Of a DNA stretch of 63,594 bases, positions 23,859 through 33,709 are shown piece by piece. Each line of letters starts with the position of its first letter. The stretch's first letter is position 1. The stretch covers positions 1-63,594 of the forward strand of contig JAPTJF010000375.1 of assembly GCA_029339195.1 (NCBI GenBank), given 5' to 3'. The notes under the pieces are model-generated. The model had not been told where the DNA came from. It searched no databases and worked only from the letters and a program-made list of their open reading frames with translations. Source of the stretch: Micractinium sp. NFX-FRZ. Taxonomy: Eukaryota > Chlorophyta > Trebouxiophyceae > Chlorellales > Chlorellaceae. The position numbers and the translations under genes were made by a program.

Positions 23859-23943
23859 GGCCGCTGAGGCTGCGCATGCGCTCTGCTGTCGAGGCACACA
23901 AAAAAGCCTGGCTGCCCTTCTGGTGTGTGTCCCCCTGTTTTAC

Positions 23944-23948
23944 TGTAA
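23944..23948 (+). terminator. Probable poly(A) signal TGTAA
   Basis: TGTAA, the usual green-algal polyadenylation signal, lies 86 bases after the stop codon at 23858. Confidence 0.5.
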
Positions 23949-24084
23949 TGTGCTATCCTTGTTACCACAACGAAAACAGCGACGGGCGGGGGTGGGGCAT
24001 GCAAGCGCGGTGCAGGTCACCCGCACCTGCCTCATGCGCCACTTCACTCCGGGCGGGCAGCGCACAGTGCACAGCATCCTGTGC

Positions 24085-24133
24085 ACCGCCTGCGCAGGTG
24101 GAGCCTTGCAGCGCCGTGTGGGGAGCTAAGCAC
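24085..24133 (+). repeat. Exon 10 copy downstream of the 994-residue protein gene
   Basis: CCGCCTGCGCAGGTGGAGCC then TTGCAGCGCCGTGTGGGG matches the acceptor and start of exon 10 at 23166-23205 (CCGCCTGCGCAGGTGGAGTT then TTGCAGTGCCGTGTGGGG). It sits about 230 bases past the stop codon and soon meets a stop (VEPCSAVWGA, then TAA), so it is not coding. Confidence 0.75.
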
Positions 24134-25203
24134 GGCCTCCGCTGTGGCAGGCACACAAACTGGGAAGGCGAAGGGAGCGCCCACCTGGTATTGATGGATG
24201 ACTGGGATGGGGACTGCTGTGGGCGCAGGGGAGCGATCGTACGCCTGCGCGGCCGCCTCTGCTTTGCTGCACCGCCTTTTGTGCTGCCCTGTGCAAAGGC
24301 GCCATGTTTCAACAGCAACAACAACGTCAACAACAGGCGGCGGTGTGCAAGGGATCTGGCATTCAAGCGCCAAGAGAGACAGGCAGGGTGCAGAGCAGGG
24401 AGAAAAAAACTGTGGGGCTCCTCATGCCAGGGCTAGTGAGGAGCGCCAGTACGCTAACATAGTGGAAACCCACGTGTAGCCCCATTAGCAGTGTTGAAAG
24501 GAAGCGTAAGCTTGCTGAGGTGAGGGCTGGCGTAGAGGGCGAAGGCGAAGTTCAAAGGCAACCGGATGGGGAGTGGGCCGCTCTGCTCAGCTTGCGTGCA
24601 CGCATGGGGGTCTGGAAAGGCGCATCTACGAAAGAATAACGCGGGGGGGGGGGGGGCACGGCGGGGAAAAAGGGGCGAAACGAGGAGGGCCTCCTAAGCG
24701 CGGCCGGCTGCGCGTGGCAAAACCTGCTCGAAGCAAAATTTTGTGGTCTGTGTGCGTGGGTGGGGGGCTTGGGGTTGTCTCGAGGGGACCTACAAAAGTG
24801 GGGCGCCCCCACACGGCATGCGTCGCCGGGGGGGCTGCTGCTGCTGCTCTGAGCTGCTGCTGCTGCTTAGCGGGAAGGCTGGTTCCTGAAAGATGACGGT
24901 GGTGGCAAGGGAATGGCTGGCAGTGGTTGAGGCCGAAGGGTTGGGAAGGAGGGGGAATGCAGGGGAGGGTTAGCGGCACCTCCGGGCCCCACGGGTGGTG
25001 GGCGCCGCAAGCTGTACGCCGCACGTTCTGTCTTTGAGTTTTGGGGGGTGCTTGGTTGAGGGGCTGCAAGGCTGGCACCGCTCAGGGCAGCCATGGCAGC
25101 GGCAGGCGGAGCGGTCGGCCCCAGGGGGCAAGAGCGCGCCGCTTTGCCAGGTGGCGGGCCCCAGCTGAGCTGGCAGGCAGCGCTGAGGTGGCGGGCAGGG
25201 CGC

Positions 25204-28036
25204 TTAGACGGCAGACTCAATCTTCATGCCGCCGTCGTTGGCGTCCTCGACAACGTTGCCCTTGGCATCCCGCTTGGCCTCCCTGCAGGCACACGCAGAG
25301 GATGAGAAGGCACACTCATGAGGCAGGGAAGCGCTGCGTGTGACAGGCTGCTGGTGCACTCGACGCCCGGCCTGGCTGCTGCTGGCTGCTAATCCGGGCC
25401 GCACACACCCCAGGGCCTTTGCTGTGTACGGCCAGTGTGCATTGCCCCTGTTGCCGGGCTGGGTTGCTGCAGAGGGGCACGTGGGTGTGCTGTACCCCAT
25501 GTGCAGTGCACTGCACGGCAAGCCTGCAGGGCTTAGTTAGACTAAGGCGGCTGCTCACCAGGGCTGGGAGATGAAGTAGAAGAAGGGCACGGAGAGGATG
25601 GCGCCGATCAGGGGGCCCACCACAAACACCCAGAAGTTGTCCCACCTGCGGGCAGGCAGGCGGAGGGAGGGAGGGAGAGCAGGGAGCACAGGGGAGGTCA
25701 GAGGTGACGTGGCGCCGGCGGCTGGTGTGCGGGGGCATGCTGGGGAGCAAGTCGTGCAAGCCACCAACCAGCGCTTACCTTGCAAGACGCCTGCTTACCT
25801 GCTTGCCAGTGGACGCTGCTGCCCCACTCCTCCCCACACACACATCGGGCAACACATGCAGCACCCTTGCGCCCCCACTCACTTGTTGGCCACGAGGGCG
25901 GGGCCGAAGGAGCGGGCGGGGTTGATGGAGCAGCCGTCCAGGGGGATCAGCACAGCGTGGCCCAGGAACACGGCAAAGCCGATGGCGATTGGGGCCAGGC
26001 CGTTGGTGGAGGGAGGGGAATTCTTGTCGATGGCAGTCAGGTGCACGACGTAGCACTGCAGGGAGAGGGAGCGGGGGCAGGGAGGGAGCAGGAGGTGCGG
26101 ATGAGCGTGACGGGAGGGAGCCCCCCATGCGCGCATGCGCCTTGTCACGTGCAATGCCGGGGCGCAACACAGCCCACCAGCGCAACTCGGGCCCTCCTCA
26201 CTGGGACGCTCACCCACGGAAGCCTCTTGCCCTGGGTGGCACTCGAGCAAAGGGGGTGGGGCCTCCCTCGCTCACAGGCACTCGACCGCGGCCAGTCACG
26301 ACCGCCCCACCTCAAACTCCTGCCAGTAGCGAAGCATCAGCATGCATACAACATGCACAACACGCACACACAACATGCGCCTCATCTGGTTACCAGCACA
26401 AAGGTCGTGGCGGCCTCTCCTCCTGCACACTCACACAGGTGCACGAACAGACAGGGTCCTAACCCCCAAAACCGTGGCAAGTTGGCTACGGCCCCCCACA
26501 TCAGCTCACCAGCACAAAGGTCATGACGGCCTCTCCCAGGATCGCGTTGCCGTTGGTGAAGCCGGGGGACACGCTGTTGGCACCCAGGCCGCCGCTGCAG
26601 GGGGGGATGGAGGGGTGGGGGCGCGGGCGGCGGAGGGCGGTGAACGGTTTGCGGGCGCGCGCAAGACGGAGCCAGCCCAGCGGGGCATCGGCCCTTGGAG
26701 TCTGCATTGCTCCATGCTCCTTCATGCACAGCATGTTGTTAGCATGCACAGCATGTTGTTAGCATGCACAGCATGTTGTTAGCATGCACAAGGGGCCCTC
26801 GGTGCAGCGGGAACTCCACCGACACCCGAACCCTCGGCGGTCGGAGGAGCCCCACAGCACAGCACACACAGCATTCAGCCCAGCATGCTCAGCGCAGCAC
26901 AGCACGCGCACAGCAGCGCCCCCCTGCTCACCTGCGCATGTCGGTGGTGCCCCACAGCAGGAGGGAGCCCAGGATGGCGCCGGCGCACTGGGAGATGATG
27001 TTGGCGACGGCCTGGCCGATGCCGCAGTTGCCGGAGAGCAGGAGGGAGACGGTGACGGCGGGGTTCAGGTGGCAGCCAGACACGTGGCCGATGGCAAAGG
27101 CGGACACCATGATGCCTGCAGGTGGCAGGAGGGGAGGGCCGGGGCAGGGGGGCGGGGGAGAAGAGCGAGTGAGGGTGCGGGTGGGGTGCAGCACAACGGC
27201 CCCGCGCGGCGCGCAGGGCGGGGCGCATGAGGCAGGTGCCGGAGGCTGCTGGTGGGGCGGGGGCTGGAGGTCACGGGCTGCCCTGCGCGCCCTCTTCCCG
27301 CCTGCCTGCTGCGCGCGGGCTTCGGGATACTTTGCTGGCACTCACCGATGCCGAATGCCAGGGCGGTGATGATGCCGAAGGACGCGTTGATGGTGAGGTT
27401 TGAGTAGATGGTGGCCACCGCTGTGCTCACGTCGTCAGAGGCGGGGATGGTGGGGTCCACTGCGGGGCGTGGAGAGGGAGGGAGAGTGGGGGACATGTCA
27501 GTTTGAGCGCTGGCGGAGGGGCAGGGTGTGGGAGGGGCATGGGTGTGGAGAGCCAACGGGGTGGGCCGGCGGGCGGGCAGGTGAAGAAGGTGCTACTTCA
27601 CGGGGTGTGAGCCCAAGCAAGCCAAGCACAGTCGGGCAGCAGATGGCGCCAGGGCATGCACAGCCGTTGGCGCATGCGGCAGCCTCAGCAGCGGGACGCG
27701 GCAAGATCTCACCGTAAACATTTTGCTTGGGGTTGGAGAAGAAGACGGCGGCGCCAGTGCCGATGTAGACAAACAGGGCCATGCCGCTGCAGGGGGGAAG
27801 GGTCGGAGGGTGGCATGAGGTGAGAGGTGATACCAGGGGCAGACTGATGGGCGGCGGGAAGGGCACGTGGAGCCGGTCCCGCCCGTGACCTGACCGGGCT
27901 GGCGCAGGTACAAAAGCAGCAGCAGCAGAGCAGGCGGCGGCACTTACACGAGCTCCGCAGCCACATGGCGGGGGTTGATGTGGCCCTTGGAAGAGGTGCT
28001 CTTCACATTGCCGATCCAGGAAGCCGTCCACACCAT
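25204..28036 (-). CDS. Aquaporin (MIP family), water-selective filter
   Basis: Eight exons in consistent phase encode 294 residues: 28036-27948, 27786-27713, 27459-27346, 27115-26932, 26594-26510, 26055-25883, 25645-25559, 25282-25204. The start ATG is in a good context (GCACCATGG). It forms a six-helix water channel with two half-helices: HLNPAVT (NPA at about 110-112) and [11 protein letters not shown] (NPA at about 227-229). The aromatic/arginine filter reads Phe90, His215, Cys224, Arg230 at the same spacing as animal AQP1, which predicts water and not glycerol permeation. The charged tail [18 protein letters not shown] is cytosolic. The short N-terminus has no transit peptide, so plasma or vacuolar membrane is likely. 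Intron 4 begins with a TGTGC-type pentamer array. Confidence 0.95.
26386..26424 (-). repeat. Echo of the end of aquaporin exon 5
   Basis: ACCAGCACAAAGGTCGTGGC then GGCCTCTCC repeats the real exon end at 26508-26536 (ACCAGCACAAAGGTCATGAC then GGCCTCTCC). It translates as EAATTFVLV against the real EAVMTFVLV. Confidence 0.75.
26723..26790. repeat. 20-bp tandem repeat, 3.4 copies
   Basis: CATGCACAGCATGTTGTTAG is repeated three times without change at 26723-26782, followed by CATGCACA. It lies in aquaporin intron 4. Confidence 0.95.
26850..26925 (-). repeat. GCACA pentamer array next to the aquaporin exon 4 donor
   Basis: CACAGCACAGCACACACAGC and related GCAGCACAGCACGC runs end about six bases inside the intron from the donor at 26931. 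Confidence 0.75.
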
Positions 28037-30649
28037 GGTGCCTGCGCCGGGGGGGGGGCGCGCGGCGGCGGCAGCGTCGATGTACCGCAGGTTACAAGGT
28101 GCGCACCCAGCCAACGGGTACGGTCTCACACCGGAGGGGCTGACGCCGCAGGCAGAGGCCTGAGATGAACCTCTTGGACTGTTGAAGGGCGGCGCGAAGG
28201 TCGATGCACTGCGAAAACCATCATCGCAGCCGCTGGCACCTGATGATGGAGGGTTGCACGCCACAGGCAGGCGCCGACACGCGTGTGCGGAGCTCAATAG
28301 GCCTTACCTGCTGTCCGATCGGGTTGAAAGGGACCGGGAGGGTGTGCGGTTGCTGGGATAGTGTTGCAAGCGCTGGCTTTGAGTTTGAGGACTGAAGTCG
28401 CCGCTGTGCAACCTGTGTTTTGGAGAACAACACAAACAGGAGGTGAGATAACACAACACCACCGGCTGTGGTGTTATGAACTGTAGTGAGGCAAACAGCC
28501 TGCTGAGCTGGCTGCCAACTAGCGAGACCCCGGCCAACTTCCCCCTTTCGGTCGTTGGCCGTGGGGGCGTTTGGGAGCTCTTGGCGGTTGAAACAAGTGT
28601 CGCGCCGCCGTGCCTGGGGCTGCTGCCGTGACTAGGTGGAGATTCTGATTTGGGAGCAATACACTTGAACCAGTCCTGCACCGGCAGCGGCAGCAGCCCA
28701 CTGTTCCAGGCCATTTGGTGCTGTCCGGCTGCGCCAATGGGTTGATATGCGTTAAGGCCAAGTGATGCAGCGCTTGGCGCAGGGTTCAGTTGCCCCTCCG
28801 TGGCGATGCCATGCCTGTGCGGCGCGGCTTCGCTAGTGCCTGGCCCGCGGGCAGCAGCCCTGAACCGCCTGCCTGAACCACCAAAGCACTCTTGCTACCA
28901 GCCATCCCTTCCTTTGCGGGGCGCTTTGGTGTGGTGCAGCACAATGGTAAGGGCAGTGCAGGGGGTGGGCTGAGGGTGGCGGGGTGGGGATGCGGCTGCC
29001 TTCATTCTCCCGTACGGGCGGGCCACGCGGGCGGGTGGGCCTCCAGCCAGCCCTTCCATCCGCCCTGCCCAAGCTACCCTGTCCTGACATGCTTCCTGCG
29101 TAAAACAAGCCGAAAGCTTGTCTGCACGCCGCTCAACACGCGACCTCACACACACACACACCAGTGAGAAGATGAAAGGCTGACGAGGCAACGAGGCACC
29201 TCCAGGTAGCTACCAGTGCAGCTGGCAGTTGAGTCTCAAGGGTCAGTTGGGTCTCAATGTATTATCACACCAGGGCCACGGCCCAGTCAACTTGCCACAC
29301 AAATCTCTGCTACAAAGCTAAGCTAAGATGGGAAGGCTCCTGGCTGAGCCGAGCGAGCGGCAGCGGCAGGCGGGCGGGTGTGTGCGGACGATGGGCGGGA
29401 GCGGCATGCGGCCCTGCCATGCTGATTCCCTGGACTCGCAGGCGAGCCCCCGAGGGGCACGTGCATCACGGATTCAGCACCCAGTCGGTGAACTTTGAAG
29501 CGCGGGTGAAATAAGCAGATAAATCAGCTCAGGCCCTGGCCGCTGGAGCGGCGACGCCTACCGTCAAGACTGAAGTCAAAACTGAGGCGGCTTGCAGGGA
29601 GCGCATGGCCCAGGTGCAGCCATCCACGAAAGGTTATGTGTGCTGAGGTCGAGGAAGGCACACTGTCTGCCGGAGGGAGCCGCTAGTTCAGCCGGCGGCT
29701 GGCTCCAACTCCCCGTGCCGACTCAAACTGCTGCTGGCTTTGCGACCTGCTGTTACGTCCCGTCATGGCAGCTAGAGACATCAAGCGCCGCGCGATTCCG
29801 GGCCGCTGGCTAGGTGCCGTACACCGCCTGGCTGCTGCGCGGCATGCCGTCACAGCTGCCGACCGCGCGACGGGCTGCTAGCGCCCTGCACACAGCTGCT
29901 GTGGTAGGACCATGTTTGTGGGTCTCATCTCCGCGTGATTTTGCCCACGAAGCCTCTTGCCCAGGCCTGGGGTAGATGCCCAGCAGCCACGCCCATCAGC
30001 TCCCCTGCCCGGCTGGGGGGCGCCTGTCGGGGCGGGGTGGGAGAGGTGCAGAGGTGCAATTCAGGCAGGGCAGGACCGGGTTGGCAGGGTGGGGCACAAC
30101 TTTTGCGGGTGCGGTGAAACTCGCTTAGCAGGTAGCCAACAATAAACTCACAGCTATATGCCCAGTCTGCATGGCTGCCCGCCCGCCGGCTGCATGCCGG
30201 CCTGCAGCTCGAAATTCCGATACCCTGCTTGGCTGATGGCAGCGCATGGCGTTAGAAGGGCGAGATCAGTTGCTACGCGTGCATTGCTTGCGTGAACAGT
30301 TGGCACAGCAGTTCGCATGATGACGGCAAGCAGTTCCTTCCTTCCCTCCTTCTTTCCTTCCTTCCTCACGTGTGCATCACAGCTGTTACAGGGATGACGG
30401 TTCACGGTGCGGCACACAACCCAAGCATGAACACAAGCCGCAAGACAAAACTCAAGTTGGAGAGAGAAAGAGAGAGTTAAAGCACATTAATGTCATAAAG
30501 GCGGGGGCACTCTGCATGAGGCGGTATCAGCACAGGGATGCGCCTTGACAGTCGCCCGATCTGACCTGCGTGTCGGCGGCAGGGACAAGGCGGTGCAAAG
30601 AAGGCACGCAATCAAGTGCGTTGCCACACATTGCATCCACTAGGGTAGT
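28037..30649. other. Intergenic, 2.6 kb, nothing recognised
   Basis: This lies upstream of the aquaporin and downstream of membrane-protein paralogue A. A possible aquaporin 5'-UTR donor (CAG then GTAAGG, minus strand, about 28306-28314) is the only splice-like signal noticed. Near 30340-30370 there is a CTTC/CCTTC-rich simple tract. TGTAA on the minus strand (TTACA at 30386-30390) could be the poly(A) signal of paralogue A. No RNA gene was seen. Confidence 0.5.
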
Positions 30650-32875
30650 TCACAGGCTGATCGCACAGGCCGCCAGCCAGCAGAGGCAGCTGGCCAGGTA
30701 CACGTCACCCAGCACCAGGCGAGGCAAGAACCTGCTGGGAAGCTGCGGTGCGCGCCCCAGACGGGACCCTGGCTGCCCGAAAGCCGCTGCCGCTGCTGCC
30801 GCCGCTCGCCGCCGGTCCCGCCGCTCTAGTGGGGCCAGTATGCTGATGGGCAGAATGACGCCCACAAAGACGGTGACCCAGCCCAGCACGGCGGCGCACT
30901 GCTGCTGGGGGGTGGTGCTGGCGGAGGCCAGCAGCTGGGTGGTGGGGATGACAGCTGGCGAGCTGCGTCGGGGGGGGCGCAGGTGGGCAGGGGATGCAGT
31001 ACAGTGAAGGGGAGCTGAGCTGCAATGTGTGGCACCGTGGTACTGGTGGGGGAGCCGGAGAGAAGGTGCGGGCAGGGCGAATTCGTGCAGGGCGGCGCTG
31101 CAAGCAGGCTGCAGGGCTGCAGTACCCTGTCTGTACTGTGCTGTGCTGTGCTGCGCCACTCACTGTGCAATCCCCAGCAGCCGATGCAGCTCAGCCAGCG
31201 GCCCCTCGATGCCCGGCGTCTGCAGCAGCCAGCTGCACGAACGCCCGGTGCCCCACAGCTGCAGCATGGGGCCGGCGGGCGGGCAGGTGGGTGGGCAGCG
31301 TCAGACAAGTTAGCAGGCAACGTGTTGGCATCACTGCCAGCCACCCAGCCAGACCCCGTTGCAGCGGAGTCAGCCCGTTCGGCACCCCCCTGCCGCTGTG
31401 CGGCCCTGCCCAGCCACTGCAGTGCCGGTCAATGCCAGGGTTGCAAAGGCTCGTGCGCTCCCGCCCTTCCTGGTGCTGCGCTGCCATTGCCCAGCCCCTG
31501 GCCGCTGCCATGCAGTGCGGTGCCAGCCTGGCCGGCCACCGGGCCAGCACACCCACACAGCTGCGCTCAAGCCGCGCCAAACTGCACTCAGCCCAGAGCT
31601 GCATAGCTGCTCAGACCATCACACCTTTCTGTCAGCTGTGCTCAGGCCCCAGCCCCGCAGATGCACAGACCAGTTGCGCCCACGGCTGGGGCGGCCAAAA
31701 GGGACTGATCGTCGCCGGTTGGTGATTGATTGCCCCGCAACCCCAACAGGATGTGCCCCCGCAGTTGCTGACGAGCTCATAAGTCGCACTCACCGTTTGG
31801 GCGGCAACCATGGGGAGGATGACGTAGTTAGCGGCCACCAGCATGCGCCCCAGCAGCGCAGACAGCAGCGACCACAACGCCGGGTGCGACAGCAGCAGCA
31901 GTGGCAGCAAGCGTGCTGGGCTGCCACCGTGCCGTCCAAAGTGCCGGAGATTGCGGGCATCTGCAGCGGGCCGCGTGGCGAGGGTAGGCGCATGCAGGGG
32001 GCACTGGTTGTCTGAAGGTGCCAGGGGGTTTGGCGCGTGCACCAAGGCATGCCTTTGCAGAAGCGGCGGCTGCGCCCAGGGTTGCGGGCAGAGCTGCGTG
32101 CTGCCTCTGCACAAAGCGGGTGGGCAGCTGTTGTGCAATCGGCTGGCTGGCTGCTGTGAAACCGCCTTGCTTTGAGCTCACTGAGGTCGAGCAGGGTGGC
32201 ATTAAAGGGAAGGTATGCTAGGAGGAGCAGCAGCTCCCTATAAGCAATGTAAGTGTCCCTCCTGAAGGCAATCATCAGGACTGCCGCCTGCGCCGCCAGC
32301 GCAGGCGCTAGGTTGGCCAGCGCCACGTCTGCAGTGGCAGGCGGCAGGGGAGGGCAGGCGCGCACTCGGAGCAGGCGCATGCGAGGGAGCAGCGGCATGC
32401 CGGGAAGCGCAGGCGCAGGCCCAGACAACAGGAGGAATGGGGAAGGCGGCAAGCTGCTGCAAGCTTACGTGCTACCAGCCTGGCCGCTGTCCCTCAACAC
32501 CGTTGGGAGATGGCTGCTGGCGCAGGCAGGTGGGAGGAATGCAGTGCTGTCTGCCGCTCACCACCCCCTCACCTGCCATGCCATCACGCCACCAGCACTT
32601 GAAGCAGAGGAAAGCTGGCAGCATGGCAGCCAGGAACTGCAGCCCCATCATGTCTGACACCGCGCCGCGCTCATTGGCCAGCCTGCAGTGCTGGCGGCGG
32701 CAGCGGTGAGCGGCGGCGGAGGGTGGTGCTCATGACACCACCCACTTGCACGGAGCGCACGCTGCACGTGCACCGCAGGACCATTGAAAGTGCTTTGGAT
32801 CTACCTGCGGTAGGGGTCGGGGCCGGGGCACTTCTGCCGTAGCGACTTGAAACACTCGCCCACCCGCCTGCGCAT
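30650..32875 (-). CDS. Uncharacterised multi-pass membrane protein, tandem paralogue A
   Basis: Six exons in consistent phase encode 300 residues: 32875-32805, 32682-32573, 32328-32182, 31960-31794, 31258-31164, 30962-30650. It starts MRRRVGECFKSLRQKC, then ANERGAVSDMMGLQFLAAML with a CWWRDGMA loop. Hydrophobic stretches follow: LAPALAAQAAVLMIAF, ELLLLLAYLPFN, ARLLPLLLLSHPALW, MLVAANYVILPMVAAQ, VLGWVTVFVGVILPISIL and the terminal YLASCLCWLAACAISL, giving about six transmembrane segments. RRDTYIAYRE lies in a loop. No family could be named and no catalytic or transport motif is visible. It is paired with paralogue B 835 bases upstream on the same strand, with identical exon lengths except the last. 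Confidence 0.8.
31134..31157 (-). repeat. TGCTG/GCACA array next to the exon 5 donor of paralogue A
   Basis: CTGTACTGTGCTGTGCTGTG then CTGC ends six bases inside the intron from the donor at 31163. The same array is present in paralogue B at 34173-34196. Confidence 0.8.
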
Positions 32876-33709
32876 ACTCGCGCAAGTACCCAGCAAATCC
32901 TCAAATGGGTTGGCTAGGGGATGCTTAACATATGGAGTGAAGTCGTGAAGTGTCTTGGACAGATGGGTGTGATGCTGGCACCAGGTAGGATGCCGCCGCC
33001 AACCCCAACTGTCCCTCCACCACCCGTGGCCAGCCAGCGAGGTATGGCCAGCTCAACACTCATATTCGTTGGGTGAAACAAACCACACACATGCATGCGT
33101 GTGTAGCAAAGGCGGCAGTCGGGAGCTGGAGACCCGTCGCCTGCACCCGCTGTGGCTCCCCGGCAGTACGGGTGCCCAGCGGCCCGGCGAGGGTGCATGC
33201 CACATGTACAGCCTGTGCCAGCCTTGCAAGAGGCGAAGCAACCATGCCATGGGGACCTACGCCGTCTGTTATCCATGTTCAAGGCAGCAGTGCAGGAAAT
33301 GCCGGCACTCAACGCTTTTGGGAGGCCACGCCCCAGCCCTCCTGTTACCTAATGACGAGTACTTGCAAACTAGGCATTATATGCGCAAGCTTTGGGCACA
33401 TGCTTGAGTTTGCCATCAAGTCATGCTCCGCAAACTGCATGCTGCGGGCATGGCGCTGCCCACGCACGACCCTCACGCCGCGCTTGCTCCTGTCACGTGA
33501 AGGGGTGGGTGGGAGATGGTTGGCGCCACTTGGCATGCCTGGCACGCGTGTGTGCGGTCCGGTACATTTTCTTGAAGCAGCGGCTTGAGTGCGGCATTTT
33601 GTGATTGCCATGCCTGTGGATGAGCCGTTTCCCAACGTTACAGCAGCAAGGGCAATCAGGATCCACGGTCAGCCACCACGCATGGTTTTAAGGCGCGTGA
33701 ATCAGTCTA
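32876..33709. other. Spacer between the two membrane-protein paralogues
   Basis: 834 bases between the start codon of paralogue A and the stop codon of paralogue B. It must hold the promoter of A and the 3' end of B. No coding exon or repeat of note was found beyond a short ACACACATGCATGCGTGTGT palindrome-like run (about 33086-33105). Confidence 0.5.

Larger units (their letters stand above)
23859..25203. other. Convergent 3' region between the 994-residue protein gene and the aquaporin
   Basis: Two genes end here from opposite sides. The plus-side part holds a poly(A) signal candidate at 23944 and a stray copy of exon 10 at about 24090-24133. The rest includes a 12-G run near 24643 and no recognisable coding sequence. 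Confidence 0.55.

Noticed and set aside
26723..26790. CRISPR-like array
   Set aside because: The 20-base units are directly tandem without spacers and lie in an intron of a eukaryotic gene.
28304..28714. 136-residue minus-strand frame starting MAWNSG
   Set aside because: No homology recognised, no splice context, and composition (Ser/Pro/Arg/Gln) typical of non-coding GC-rich DNA.
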